This document shows, in pieces, positions 51,656-64,000 of a DNA stretch of 64,000 nucleotides. The position numbers and the translations under genes are program-made. Every line of letters begins with the position of its first letter. Positions within the stretch are counted from its first letter, which is position 1. Origin of the DNA: Antedon bifida (lineage: Eukaryota > Echinodermata > Crinoidea > Comatulida > Antedonidae). The stretch lies in the NCBI GenBank assembly GCA_963402885.1, contig OY727093.1, positions 9,435,501-9,499,500 on the forward strand. Reading direction: 5' to 3'. The notes under the pieces are model-generated. The model was not told where the DNA came from and searched no databases. It saw only the letters and a program-made list of their open reading frames with translations.

Positions 51656-54600
51656 AAATACACTTCAGTTATAAGGCCAATTTTGAGTACATGATTTTGG
51701 AATATTTACTGTTCATCAGTCTCAAGCTTATAGATATAAGTAAGCTTATTTTGAGTGTGTCAATCGTTTATATAACTACTTAATAAAGTAGATACTGGTG
51801 GCTAATCAATGGATATCAATATAGTAACATTTTTAATTTTTAAAAAAAAGATAATAAAATTAAATATTTTTCTTTTAAATTGTTTTAGATCTTTTAGATT
51901 GTAATATAGTTTTCAATTTTATTGTCTGATACTTGCCTTGACTATTCATTTTTACAAAACTTACAAACATAATTTGCAGCTAGTCCATCATGTATGGTTG
52001 ACAAAAAGGCTATACTTAATACAAACTGAAATAGATTTGTAATGATAAAGTTTGACAATCAATTTTTATGTAAGAATTGTCATGTGTAGACTATTGTATT
52101 AAACAGTTGTTGAGGCGTTATACTAAAAACAAAAACAAACCTTTTTACTATTAAGGTGGTCCCAAATTGTCTCAGCTCGACTCAAATTGGTTATTGTCAT
52201 TGTTTATTCATATTTTTGACTATGAGTTTTCTAAAACAAGTGCCCTATCTTAGTTTTTTATTTTCTGTTAACATATTGATGTAAATAGCCTTCTTTTTTG
52301 TAAATATTTGCTTGTATTTTAAGTAAAGAACAAAAGTATGTTGTATTAAACCAAATACATCAACATGTTTTATTCGGATAAATTTAGTGGTGCTGTACCA
52401 ATTGGAAATTTATAAGATTCAAATTGCTGTATAAAGATTGTTTAAATAAAGAAATAATTATTATTAAAGTTCATTTTGAAGAGATCAAAGTAGAGTTTTA
52501 AATTTTATATGTGAAGTTTTTTCACATGTTGATTATGTCCGTAAATTAATTATAATGACTTAAAGGTCTGTTTTGAGTTTAAAAAAAAATATTTTAGGAT
52601 TCCCTCCTAGGCCTTGATTGTTGATACAAGTTTAGTTTAGTCAACAAATTAGCCTGCCCTTCAAGGACTAAAAAACAATTTGTCGAAATCCGCCACAATT
52701 TAGTCGAGGTTGGCTTAATTTAGACAGATTTAGCTCAAACTACAATTAAAGACCGGGTTAAGAACACGGTAGCAAATGTGTTGGAAAGATTTTAGGATTT
52801 AAAGAAAGATTTTTAAGTGTGTATTGTTTTCTGGGAATCCAAAAAGAAACATTAATCTTCAGGACCTACAAAACTGGCACCCATAATGCTTTGAAGTAAG
52901 GTGGTCATTAAGACTGAACAAGAGAGGGCTCACTAACATGGGGATAAATTATATGACGTTTGAAGGCAAAATGTTGCTCCTTGTCTATACATTTAGCTTA
53001 CTTTTACACTTGCTGTAAATACACCGTATTGTTATTTTAAATATAATAAATAATATATAATATCCTGATGTAATATATAGCCGTATTAGATATTTTATGT
53101 GCATGTTGCAAGAGAAATTTAGGTTAGACCAACTCGAAGAAAAGGCAGCTGATGTAAGCAAAATATACACAATTTTTACATTAAAGTAATATTTTTTTAC
53201 AATTTGTTCGGTGCTTGATGTAGACATAAAAATGAAACCTTGTTTTAAGAAGACATGGTCAATTGTTTTAAATGCTAATTATATTTGATGAAGTTGAAAG
53301 AGAGAATATATTTGGTTATTTTATACAGTAGAACATTCATTGGGGTATGTTTGATCTGAAGGGGGTTGTGGGAAGGTAAAAGACGGGAAGAAAACGTGTA
53401 AATAACACATCAATACAAAGATCCTTCTTCCCAAACAGCAGGATGACTATGTGTGTACATGATGGCCTAAAGTTAATTTTGGGATATATATATAATATAC
53501 TGTGTTGGATAAAAGACTACTATTATAACTACTCAAACATCTTGCCCTCTGCTGTTTTTTTTAGTTACTACTGTAAATAAATGTATCGCTGTTAAGATCA
53601 TGCTTGGTTTGTAATTCACATTGTAGACAATAATTGTTGGTTCTACCAATCTGTGATATAATATAAACATGCTACACACACTACATGATAACAAATCATG
53701 TAATATACAAGGTTGTAATGCTGTAATAATAAATAGGGATTTAATGGGTGAATATATTTTGTATAAAAAAAGTCTTGAGACCGTCTTCACTATGGTTTTT
53801 AAAAATGAATGTAACAAGTAAATTGTTTTATATGAAGAAAGTTTTTAAGGTAACTCTATATACATTATGTTCTAGACAATGAATATTATATTAATACTGC
53901 TGTTAACCAGACAAATGTCAATAAATTACCGTATCTGTATTTTGTTGTGGGTTTGGCTTTTAAAAATTTGATATTAATTCTATGAAATATTGCAATGTCA
54001 AATCAAAATATTATAACAGTAATAATTTTGATTAGCGCCCTCTATTGGACAGTGCCTATGTAACTTTTTGGTTGTCGTCTGCTGCTGCAGGCAGTGTGTG
54101 CTCCCCCAACATCCTCTTTCGAAGTTGATTTCGAATATAATATTTGGTAAGTAAAGCTGCATTTTTTTTTGAATTTTATACTATGAATTGATTGTTTTTC
54201 TGAGCGTATATACGTGTATTTTCGAAAAGAAAAACATATTTAATGCAATTTGTAAGTACAGTACCTACTAAGCATGCATACTGCTTTAGCTAAGCTCTCT
54301 GGCATGGTTCTCTAACCTGATCTGGTTGGTTGTAGAGTAGGCTGGCACTACAGTAGGCAGGCCTCGGCCTGATTGATGTTACCAGGTCAAAAGTGTTTTA
54401 TCATCTCAAAAAACAGTAATATAGCTACTTTAATCCACTACACTGGTACAGCAGGTATTGTTGAAACAAAAAATGTGTAAAAATTGCCTAGCCTAGGTGC
54501 TAAAACCATTGTATTGAAATTTAAGTAAGATCAACTCTAGGTCAGCATAAAGTCTGTTTACCTGTCTTTAACAGCCAGAAAATAACTAATTGTTCCAATT

Positions 54601-55525
54601 TATGTCTGATTAACTAATTGATTATGCATGCTTTCCCTGTTCAACTCAACTATGAAATTAATTTTCAGATAATTGAATAAAATGATTTACGCATGCAATA
54701 TCAAAAATATATATTCAGTTGATATTGTTATGTGGTCTTGCATATCGCATCACGCTTTTTTACCTAACCTCAAGCTCTCACGCCACACACTTAAAACCCC
54801 ACGCTTTTTCACCAATATCAACTTTTTATAATTCAAAAATGTAAAAATAAACTTTTTGTGGTGTATTTCAATGAATTAAGAATGTTTCAACCCTGGAACA
54901 TTTGCCCCAGTCGATTGAGACGTTTCATCTAAATTGTTTAGGTACATCCGATGTAACTACATACAATTCTTAGTATCCCACCATAGGTTAAGTTTTATTA
55001 AATGTTTTTCATCTTAATATTAACAAATACTAATTTATAACATCATCTGAATATAACCGAGGTGTGGCATCTTCCTGTGTTTGTGCTAATATTGAATGTC
55101 TTCACAGTGACCTTATGTACTTGGCTTCAAATGACATTTCCTTTTTCCCACCTTGAATAGTAGACTCAAGAACAACTTTTGATAAAGAAAACTCTTAATT
55201 GATTGAGTAGTACTTAGATCATTTATATATCCAAAGGTCAAGTTGTTTGAATCTGAGTTTAATTTCTTTGGCTTTAGATGCTCTTTTAATTGAAACAATG
55301 GATGTGATGCAAGAGTAGGTAATTAGGTTTAATTAATCTTCTCCTTGACAATGGGTATGTCAAGTCAATTTTAAATTTGCATTGTGTATTTATATTGTGT
55401 CATGATTTTACCCTGAATTGTTACCAAGGTGCAGAAAAAAAATACAATGCTATTTATTTTAAGGGCTACTTGGACATTGCTGGATGCGTATACCAACATT
55501 TATCTTGGTTACTCTACTTCATTCA
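51656..55525. other. Smad2/3 3' UTR and downstream DNA
   Basis: AT-rich, no coding exon recognised. The Smad 3' UTR starts at 51656 and may be long; several AATAAA-like sites exist. Around 54000-54155 the sequence is less AT-rich and ends in TTTG before GTAAGTAAAG, which could be a donor site, but nothing else supports an exon. Confidence 0.4.
51782..51787 (+). terminator. Candidate polyadenylation signal for Smad2/3
   Basis: First AATAAA hexamer after the stop codon, about 127 bp downstream. Another AATAAA follows at about 52447, so the site actually used is uncertain. Confidence 0.3.
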
Positions 55526-55674
55526 TAAAGCTCTGTCTACACTATCAAACGTATATGTGATATGCCCATATATGGACATGATGATGTCATATCACTACCA
55601 TATTTGGTCATATCACCACTATATTTGTGCACTTTTTTTGTCAAACTAGTTTGATAGTGTAGACAGAGCTTTAT
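55526..55674. mobile_element. MITE family 1, copy 8 (complete)
   Basis: Both terminal inverted repeats are intact: TAAAGCTCTGTCTACACTAT on the left and ATAGTGTAGACAGAGCTTTA on the right. The outermost TA on each side may be the target-site duplication. The interior carries TGATGTCATATCACTACCAT and TTTTTTGTCAAACTAGTTT. Confidence 0.93.
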
Positions 55675-58151
55675 GGTAATACACAGACAAATACATAAAA
55701 ACATGATTGCATAGGGTAAATTAGAAACATTATAATATTAAAATTAAAATCAATAATTCTATTATAGAAAGTAGTTTTTTTTAAACAAAGGTCATTGACT
55801 ATATGACAGATTGATCAATCACTTAGCTACCACCAGTAAAAGCCTATTATCAAATAATTTATCATCCCAAGGATTTAACAAATGATTCATTAACCAAAGA
55901 CCAATATAAGATGAAGGTGATTGAGATCCGTAGATCTACCCATTTAAAAGATAGTGTTCCATCTGTTCCATGGTAAATTAATAATCTAAATAAAGGTAGA
56001 CATGTCAAACAAGTACAAGTGTGTTAAATATAGATGAGAACAGATGGAGTAATAAAAGTGATTATAATATAGAATGTATGAACATATAAGTAAGTACTGT
56101 ACAGTATATAGTTTGATAATTATAATTCTTTCATTCAATGTAATTATACAAATTTTAATTTACTAGATTATTTTTCTTGAAAATTGATTTAAATAATAAT
56201 TCATATTTTATATATGTCCTGTATTAATAGAATTTTACTATAAGAAAGAGAGAGGTACCTAGTATTATTAGCTAACTATATGCAGGGCCGTAGCCACCAG
56301 TGCCAATTTTTCACATAGGCCTTTGACAACCCAGTGACTTGAGAGATATATTGGAGAGATAGTTCTCTTTTCTTGCGACAACCGCACCACTTTTATTTAT
56401 TTTATTTATTTTTTATTTTATTTCAACCACATTCAACAGCGAAAAATTGCCAATGCCTTAAAACTCTTTAGATATAAATATAGAATTAAAAGCACATTAA
56501 AATACAAAACATGAAACATACAAAATGGCAAACTTAAATCGATTTAAGAACTTAAATTTGGACAAAGTGTCAACAAAAATATCGATTTACGTTGTTGTTT
56601 ATATCACTGTTATGAAGTATAAGAATAATATAATAATAAATGGGTAATTTTGAGATCTTCATCTAAATGTCGATAAGAATTAGTTGGAAGAGTCTTTAAT
56701 ATATCAATGCACAGACACTAATATGGTTCACTAAATGAAAATGTCTGCTCTTAGTATTGTCATTAATGTGTACATCGTTTAAATTAGTTTTATTTAGCAA
56801 TTCTCAGACTTCATATAATAGTACAGTACAGTAGGGCCTACTATTATTAAATAGACAAAGATGCCTTTCTCTCTTTGATCCATTTGTTTACACAGTAAAT
56901 AGAAGCGTATCTATCTAATACTGTAGTTATGATTTAATGATACATAATACATTTATACCCTGCTGGCTGTATTTGCATGTAAATTTATTACCGTCATATG
57001 CAGTTAATAAATTACTATTTATATTATATTGCAACTGTGGGGAAATCCTGCTGGCAGTGGCATATACCTATTTACTATTCATGGCATTTGAACTGGTTTA
57101 CTTGTTCATTCTTTGTATTACAGAACTTGCATAGATGAAGAATAATAAAATGAAATATCCATGGTAAATGTTCATGTATTATTAAAGAATAAGAAATAAA
57201 TTATTATCTATTGACTGGAGAAAATATTGTGAGGTCTAGCCAATAGTAGCTAGTAGATGAAATTTGCCTGTAGGGAAAGGGATTTGTCCGAACACAAAAA
57301 CGCCCACCCCTTGCTATAGGGCTTGGAGCACCACCTTTATATTGATCAGATCCAGGGTGAGGTCCTCTCTTCCCGGGTACTGTATAACATTGATTTAGTA
57401 AAGTTCTGATTAAGAGATTACTTTAGAGTAAAGCATTAACAAAGGATATCCTAAAAAGGTTTAATGATTTTTTAAGCCAGTCACAGTCTGATGAGTATGA
57501 TCACATGCGGCACAAGTAATCAAAGAACAAAAGCTTTAATTGAAAATTTGTTTGGTTGTTAGTTTGGTTAAAACCTACCCACAATCCATTTAGTTTAGGA
57601 TATTAACCTTAAAAGGAAACTTTTTGACAAGTTTTTGAAAAGGTTTCATTAAAAAAATTTGACTGTCATACACTACAGATTGCTGGTTTGTGATAACAAT
57701 AACAATTTGTTCAATACCTTAACAAGAATTAAACATATTATGATATACAATGGAAAGGTATTTTTCTACAGATATATGGTAGATATGGTAGTTAAGTAAT
57801 AAACCACCAATTGCCCATGTTGTTTGAACCCATTTCTTCTCTGAACTTACACAATAGTACAGTATAAATAGAAATGACAAATGTGAGGTAAAAGAAATAA
57901 AAATGTGCGGTATTGTCCAATCACTGAATCTGTTTCTTTGAAGTATTGTATAAACAAGTCATACTAATGGTGGTATACCACATTCCTTTTAAGAATTATC
58001 ATATGACTGCTAAAATGGTAAAATACCTTACCTTTGGTATTGGTACGTAAGTATAGAAAGAAATTACACAGAAACTAAGTGAAATAAATTGCAAAATGCA
58101 GTGAGCGACAGTAGGCATACTACAGTATTTAATATTTCAAACCACATTGAA
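55675..58151. other. Intergenic, nothing recognised
   Basis: AT-rich DNA. A TTTATT-rich tract at 56390-56425 followed by unique sequence could be a reverse-oriented LINE tail, but no reverse-transcriptase sequence is visible. No gene supported. Confidence 0.35.
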
Positions 58152-60283
58152 TATGGGCAATTCCACGGTAACGGAATTACAATTCACACTGATTTTCGGC
58201 CTTTTTTAACCAACCCACAAGATCTGGGTAAGCTTTGAATAATAAATTTAATATGTGTGTGTAGTACACATACTTACCAATCTAAAACAGTCTACTTTAA
58301 AAAAAAAATTACAATGTCTTGATATTCTGGTAACTTTTATTTTGGTAACGGAATTACACAGAAAATTGATAATTCAATTTTTAACTTGAAACATGAGATT
58401 CCGTCTGAATACTATAAACAACTGAAGATTATGATTGGTATTACAGTGTAGACATAAGATGTGGCTAATTTATTAATACAAGTTTACTTCGGATATTTTC
58501 ATAGTTTATCTGCATTTAGTTAGTTTTGTCTGGTAACGGAATTACATGACATGGTAACGGAATTACGCGTCTGATTATTGATTCGAATAGAACATCAAAT
58601 AATAATTTTTTCTATGTTTTTAGTGTTCTCATGGAACTTTAACAATGATTGATGTCCATTTAAACCAGATTTTATAAAAATCATCACATGAATTCGTTGG
58701 ATCTACCTACTATAATAATAAAAAATGCGCGTATCTGTGGTTCACAGAGCTTAGTCAATATATTCATGATCTGTCCACTGTATTTAAGTCATCTACACTA
58801 TAACTAGAAACAAAATGTTCCAAATTTTAAAATGTTAACAAATTGAATTGTGAAGCTTAATTTTCATTGTCATATTCAAGAGCCTGGCCAAAATTTCTCT
58901 AATATTATTCTGGCCGAAGTGCCTAAAACTACTCACTTTAAGCTTAGATCGTCAGTGTTATCACTATTGAAGTTTAACTAGCTGTTGTATACACTGTACT
59001 ACAGCCATCATCAAAATAATCATTATTAAATATAAGTTTATTTACTACTGTCATCAGCTTTATGACCATTAACCTTCATCAACCTATTTTGATTCAGATA
59101 GATCCTTAAAGTGGTGCCGTATATGGGAATGAATTTCAATGATTTTAGCATTGATCGGAAATATAGTATCTACCGTATACTGTACTGTGACTCTATATAC
59201 TATGGATTTATTTTGGAATTGGATTCATTATTTATCAATTAATTGTTGATTAGCTTCATTTAGAAACAATTTATACAATACTAAGACATATGTAGTGAAT
59301 TAAGGTGTATTACTTTATACATAACCCAATGTAATTCCGTTACCATGTAATACCATTAATTTATACCAAAATAAAACCAGGCTTTCTAAAAAAACTAGAG
59401 GAAACATAACTGGTAATACTGATAATGATATTGGTTTGAGCATACCTAGTATTAGGATAATATAAAGTAATTTAAGTTTTTATAAGCATTGGTTAGCTCA
59501 TAGGAAGCATATTTTATAAACGTTTTAAGTGATTTTGTGCATCAATAGTAAATTTCTACTATAAGTGACTCCATGGAACTGTTTTGGCCACTAGGAATTG
59601 GATTTATTATAAATAATCAATTAATTGTTGATTCCCTTCACTTAAATACAATTTTATGTGATTACAGAGACATTTATAGTGAATTAAGATACATTATTTT
59701 ATACCTATACCCCCATGTAATTCCGTTACCAAATGTAATTCCGTTACCAAATGTAATTCCGTTACCAAGTTTTCTACAAAACTAGAGAAGACCAAACAAA
59801 ATGTGTAATTGATATAGGTAAAGGGACATACCTAATAAGAGAATTTAAAGTAACTCAAGTTTATAAGCATTGGTTAGCTCACAGGAAAACTTTAATCAAT
59901 TTTTTGGTAACGGAATTACAAACCAATTTACTAGAAAATGAATGATTTCTTATAGAAAGTTGGAGATGCGACATGAAAATTTATATTAATATTAGTGTTC
60001 TAGAGACCATGAACTCAAATAATTAGAATAATTAAAGTCAACAAGGGTTGAGTTAAGTACATAGTTCAGGATTGTCTAATTTCAGCTATTTTTTCAGTTT
60101 CAAATTTTAAATTACACATTCGACAAGGAAAGCAATTTTTGAAGAAATGTGAATTAATAAAACAAAAATTTTAGTTGGAACTAAATTCCACACATATTAG
60201 TAAACAAAAAATAACACTGAAGTGTAGGTTCATGTAGATTTAAAAAATGATGATTTTGGTCTTCCAATGGAGAATTGCCCATA
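58152..60283. mobile_element. Non-autonomous DNA transposon with 14-bp internal repeats
   Basis: Ends TATGGGCAATTC (58152-58163) and GAATTGCCCATA (60272-60283) are perfect inverted repeats; the outer TA may be the target duplication. The 14-mer GGTAACGGAATTAC occurs at 58167, 58344, 58532, 58553 and 59906, and its reverse complement at 59331, 59717, 59735 and 59753. No open frame longer than about 70 codons exists, so no transposase is encoded. The right half contains an internal duplication of roughly 300 bp (59206-59507 and 59586-59887). The superfamily cannot be assigned from the ends alone. Confidence 0.7.
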
Positions 60284-60900
60284 TACAGATAAAGGTTTAT
60301 GATGCAGATTTTCATAAAAGTCAATAGGCATAGTCTGTTAGTATATTAGGTATTACAAAAGAAAATTGCAGATGTTGCATACAAAGCAAATAATTGGCAA
60401 ACCCTATTTCGTATTCTAACATCATTGAATACAGGTAATTAATTGCTTGAAAGTAATCATCGTGAATTAAAATAAACTTTAAGCGGTAAACCCAAAAAAT
60501 CAAAGTTGCGAATTTACATCAAACAATTTTAATTGTTGTATGCAAGATTAAAATATAATTTCACCTAATGCCAAAACACCGAAGGCACTAAATATTAGAT
60601 CATTCTATATACAAGTAATTGTTTACATTACAATGCTTGAATTAACCCTGATGCTTGCATCATTTGATTGCGATCACAAAATGAACAAAATCTTGATCCT
60701 TCTCCAATTAGTGTTCGTAAATGGATGAAAGGGGTTACCGATGCAAACTGATGAGAGCGAAGAACAAAGGAGGAAAAGTTTGGTAACCTAATACTCTTAT
60801 TAAAAGAATAAGTGTTGTATGAAATCGAACATGCAATATAACACCTTGTATTTTACCCATTCTAAATATTCAATGATATTTATTGATATTACCACAAGGG
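60284..60900. other. Intergenic, nothing recognised
   Basis: AT-rich sequence without a supported gene or repeat. Confidence 0.35.
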
Positions 60901-61170
60901 TAAAAAGAACTAGATGATGACCGAACACTATCATTTTAATGGTACAGGGTATACAGTGGAACCACCCTTATGCAACTGTAGGCCTACCACATTAAGAGTA
61001 TAAAGAACTGGATGGTGACCGGAACACTATCATTTTTATGGTACAGGGTATACAGTGGAACCACCCTTATGCAACTGCAGGCCTACCACATTAAAGGTAA
61101 AAAGAACTGGACGGTGACCGAAACAATACCATTTTAATAGTACATGGTATAATGTATAGTAAAACCACCC
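60901..61170. repeat. ~100-bp tandem repeat, 2.6 copies
   Basis: Copies begin with AAAGAACTRGAYGGTGACCG near 60902, 61001 and 61100. The first two share GGTACAGGGTATACAGTGGA followed by ACCACCCTTATGCAACTG. The third is cut short and runs into the pogo-like element. Confidence 0.9.
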
Positions 61171-61331
61171 CTCACTTTACCCTATAATAATTAAGGGTCT
61201 TTTCTCCCATAAAGCAATGAGGGGCCATGTTCAACACTATGCTCAACCCCTATCAAGAGGACATCCCTTTTAACGGAACACTTTGTTTGGTCCTGAAGGT
61301 ACTGTATCTGCCTGGAAAGAGGTTCTACTGT
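61153..61331. mobile_element. pogo/Tigger-like MITE
   Basis: Left end TAGTAAAACCACCCC and right end AGAGGTTCTACTGTA are approximate inverted repeats of the CAGTGGAACC type seen at pogo/Tigger termini. The interior TTTGTTTGGTCCTGAAGGTA matches the short element at 28610-28697. The related TACAGTGGAACCACCC in the adjoining tandem repeat suggests the array formed from this element's end. Confidence 0.55.
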
Positions 61332-64000
61332 ATTTATTTAATGTAAGGTTCAAAATTGCACCTACTTTTGAAGGTTATTGAATCACCCTTCTTACAGTCC
61401 TAAACATTCAAAATAAAGAATGAAAATAAAGTGTGTCAATAATAATATTTATTTAATTTCCTCCATGGTATTAATGTATTTAAGTTCATTTGTGTAGGTA
61501 TAAAGTTATATATAAACCCATTGTGCATAATGTTTCTTTTTTATCCACATTTAGATTAAATTCCAAATTAAATATTTACTATCGTTGCTTATCGTCTAAT
61601 CTGATCTAAGTAAAAGAATTTAAATACATTGTAAATGTAAATAAAAATGGACACGCCATAGGAGAACAAACCATTTACCTGCAATAACCTTTTTGTGATT
61701 ATAGTAATAGCTCAAGGCACTTTGAGGTTTTCATATAAACTTCTTTATCATTTCCAATTTATCCTAATTATTCATCAATTCTATTTTGTGTAACTAAGGA
61801 AAATCCATGGTCTAATTAGGACACATTAGATTTCATTGGGAAAGAGTTTACATCATTGTAGACAACTGAGTCTAATGACATCATGATTACTCAACCAATC
61901 AGAATGACCGATTTGCGTGGGAAGGTGTAACATATCAGATTGTAGATGGTAGAGTGTGTCATTTGGAGTATTGTAACCCAATGGGGTTGTTGTGTGGTGG
62001 AGATAGGTACAATAATAAGTGGTATTAGAACCCAGTGTTTATATTATTGATGATATTCAAGAATCAGATTTTTAACTGTGTAGTTTATTACAGGTAGGAT
62101 GTTGTTACATCTTTTATAGTATTATATAGAGTTGCTTACATGTAACATATATTATTGCTTTATTTAATTACCAATGATTATTGGCAGAGTTTAGAATTGA
62201 TACTTTCAAGTGCAAATAGAGCAATGGCTTAGAACATAGCTGACTTGAGTACTTCAGTTAGCTAAATAATAAACATAATTAAGTTTCTATAGCAACTATG
62301 ACATTTATGCATTATTATAATAATAGAAAGACGCTGACAGCGGCAATAAAGATAATGTCGAGGTACGGCATGATTAATTCTTAAGCTGATGTTAATGTAG
62401 CGTTGAATCGCTTTTTTTTCTACTGAACATTATGACTCATTTTAAATTTTAGGTAAAAAAAAGTATGTTAATATATTTGTTATTCCATGCAAAATATGAA
62501 TATGGAAATACTATACAGTAATATGAAGATATATAGCCATGTTTTATTGTAGCCTTATGTGTTCATGCTTGCATTTGAATATTCATGGTGTTATTTATGT
62601 ACAAATTAGAATATGTGGGTTTATATTATATATTTTATTGTTTATCATAACCTGACCTTTATTAAACATAACTATATTATTTTGACATTACAGTACAGTG
62701 CATTACTATAATCGTCAGCTACGTTTGATATGTTAGTATTACATTGTAGTTTTAGTATACTATACTAAGTGTGCAGTACTATAGCAATTTTAACTCCTGA
62801 GAAAGTAAAACAAAAAGACCTTGCTATGTCTGTCAGCATGTAATTCACAAGAGTTGACTGCTGTTTAGTTTAATTTAAAAAGTACATAGACCTGCCTGCA
62901 GCTATATTAGTATAATAGTGTTATACTTTGTTTTATACAGAAAAAGGAATGTAACCCTACTGCCTACTGTACATGAATATACTTTTTTGCTATGGTATTT
63001 TTGATTCAGAGTACTGTATTGATGATTAATTAATAATAAAATTGAACTAAAACATTATGGGAGTTTTAAGTTGACCTAAATTCATAATATTGTCACATCA
63101 TTCCTTCCACTACTAGGGTTCTAGATGCCGATTCAGCTTATTATTCGTAAAAGAAAAACATTTTTGGCACACATCACGTGTCATAACTATGCTTGAGCAT
63201 TAGAATCACTGGTGGTGCCATTAAAGAAGCAATAATAAAAGTCTGTATTATTCCTATATCAAGGCATTATTTATTTGTATGCGCAAGCACATGCAGGTGT
63301 TTAACATACAGCAACTGTACTGTAAAATTGAATCCATTGAAGGTTTGATCCGTAGATTTATAGATAAGTCTGCTGATGTAATTCTTTGACTTGCTGTCAA
63401 AATGGTTTAGTACTAATACATTTGAAGGTTTTATATTGATAAACGGCATGACAATGAAAAAGAAATACTCTAGAATATTTTATTTATTGTATAAAAAGGT
63501 AAGAGATGGAATATTATAAGAAATCCTTCCATTTCATTTTATCTAAAAATTAAAATGTCAAGGAAAAAATAATCTAACACTAACGGTAATACTGTAGTAA
63601 CTATCAATGAAATAATAGTAATTGCATAGGTTTATAACTATCTAATCCAAAGATATTGAACTTAAATTTAATTGACGTTCATAATATTTTGGAGTAAATA
63701 TAAAAAGAAAAGTGATATCTGAACTACAGTAATGGCAATTAGTAATACAACTTTACTATAGACATGGATGAAATACACTAATGCCTCCAATCCATGCTGT
63801 AGCAAGTCTTAATTACACATATATTTTCATGAATATTATATCCCAAATGTAGGTACAATCCTTTTGTTAATACTGCAGGTTAGTTTTTCTGATGGGGTGA
63901 ACCACACCAGACGATTCTAATAAAATGTATTATTGTATCAAACAAAGATATTTAAATAATAATTTTCTACTAATGCATTCACTTAGTTGAGAACTTGGTA
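61332..64000. other. Intergenic, nothing recognised
   Basis: AT-rich DNA to the window end. A CCAAT motif (AACCAATCAGAATG) lies at about 61893 in a slightly less AT-rich patch. No exon could be identified nearby. Confidence 0.35.

Noticed and set aside
54100..54155. Non-coding first exon of a downstream gene, with donor TTTG|GTAAGTAAAG
   Set aside because: A single donor-like sequence is not enough. No partner exon or open frame was found to the window end.

Overview
This is animal nuclear DNA. It is AT-rich, its genes are split into many small exons with GT-AG introns, and minisatellites, microsatellites and short dispersed elements are dense. Four protein-coding genes can be reconstructed exon by exon, with reading phase conserved at every junction: the 5' part of an Abl-interactor gene (ABI, minus strand, window start to 1473), a complete acid-sensing-type DEG/ENaC channel (plus, 13374-25759, 8 coding exons, 503 aa), a complete TTC23-family TPR protein (minus, 28783-33209, 11 coding exons, 470 aa), and a complete receptor-regulated Smad of the Smad2/3 type (plus, 37568-51655, 8 coding exons, 419 aa). 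A single Smad3-like Smad2/3 gene and an ASIC-like channel suggest an invertebrate deuterostome. An echinoderm or another ambulacrarian is my best guess. That is inference, and I cannot name the species.

Layout: 1-1473 ABI 5' exons; 1.5-13.4 kb intergenic DNA with CAT/ATC microsatellites, a 126-bp higher-order minisatellite and MITEs; 13.4-25.8 kb the channel gene, whose introns hold a tRNA-like SINE, a LINE 3' fragment, MITEs, a CpG-rich minisatellite and a 14-bp satellite block; 25.8-28.6 kb intergenic; 28.8-33.2 kb the TTC23-like gene, including what looks like a U12-type AT-AC intron; 33.2-37.6 kb the spacer between the divergent TTC23-like and Smad genes; 37.6-51.7 kb Smad2/3, whose introns hold tandem repeats and a LINE fragment; 51.7-64 kb no recognisable gene, but a roughly 2.1-kb non-autonomous DNA transposon with nine copies of a 14-bp motif.

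The four genes do not form an obvious pathway. ABI acts in the WAVE/Arp2/3 actin machinery, the channel conducts cations at the plasma membrane, TTC23 proteins have been linked to cilia and Hedgehog signalling in vertebrates, and Smad2/3 transduces TGF-beta/activin/Nodal signals. I found no bacterial-style operon, CRISPR array or defence system, and no wholly new biological system. The observations most worth following up are the AT-AC intron, the atypical Smad C-terminus, the transposon with the repeated 14-mer, and the direct repeats that flank one in-frame Smad exon.
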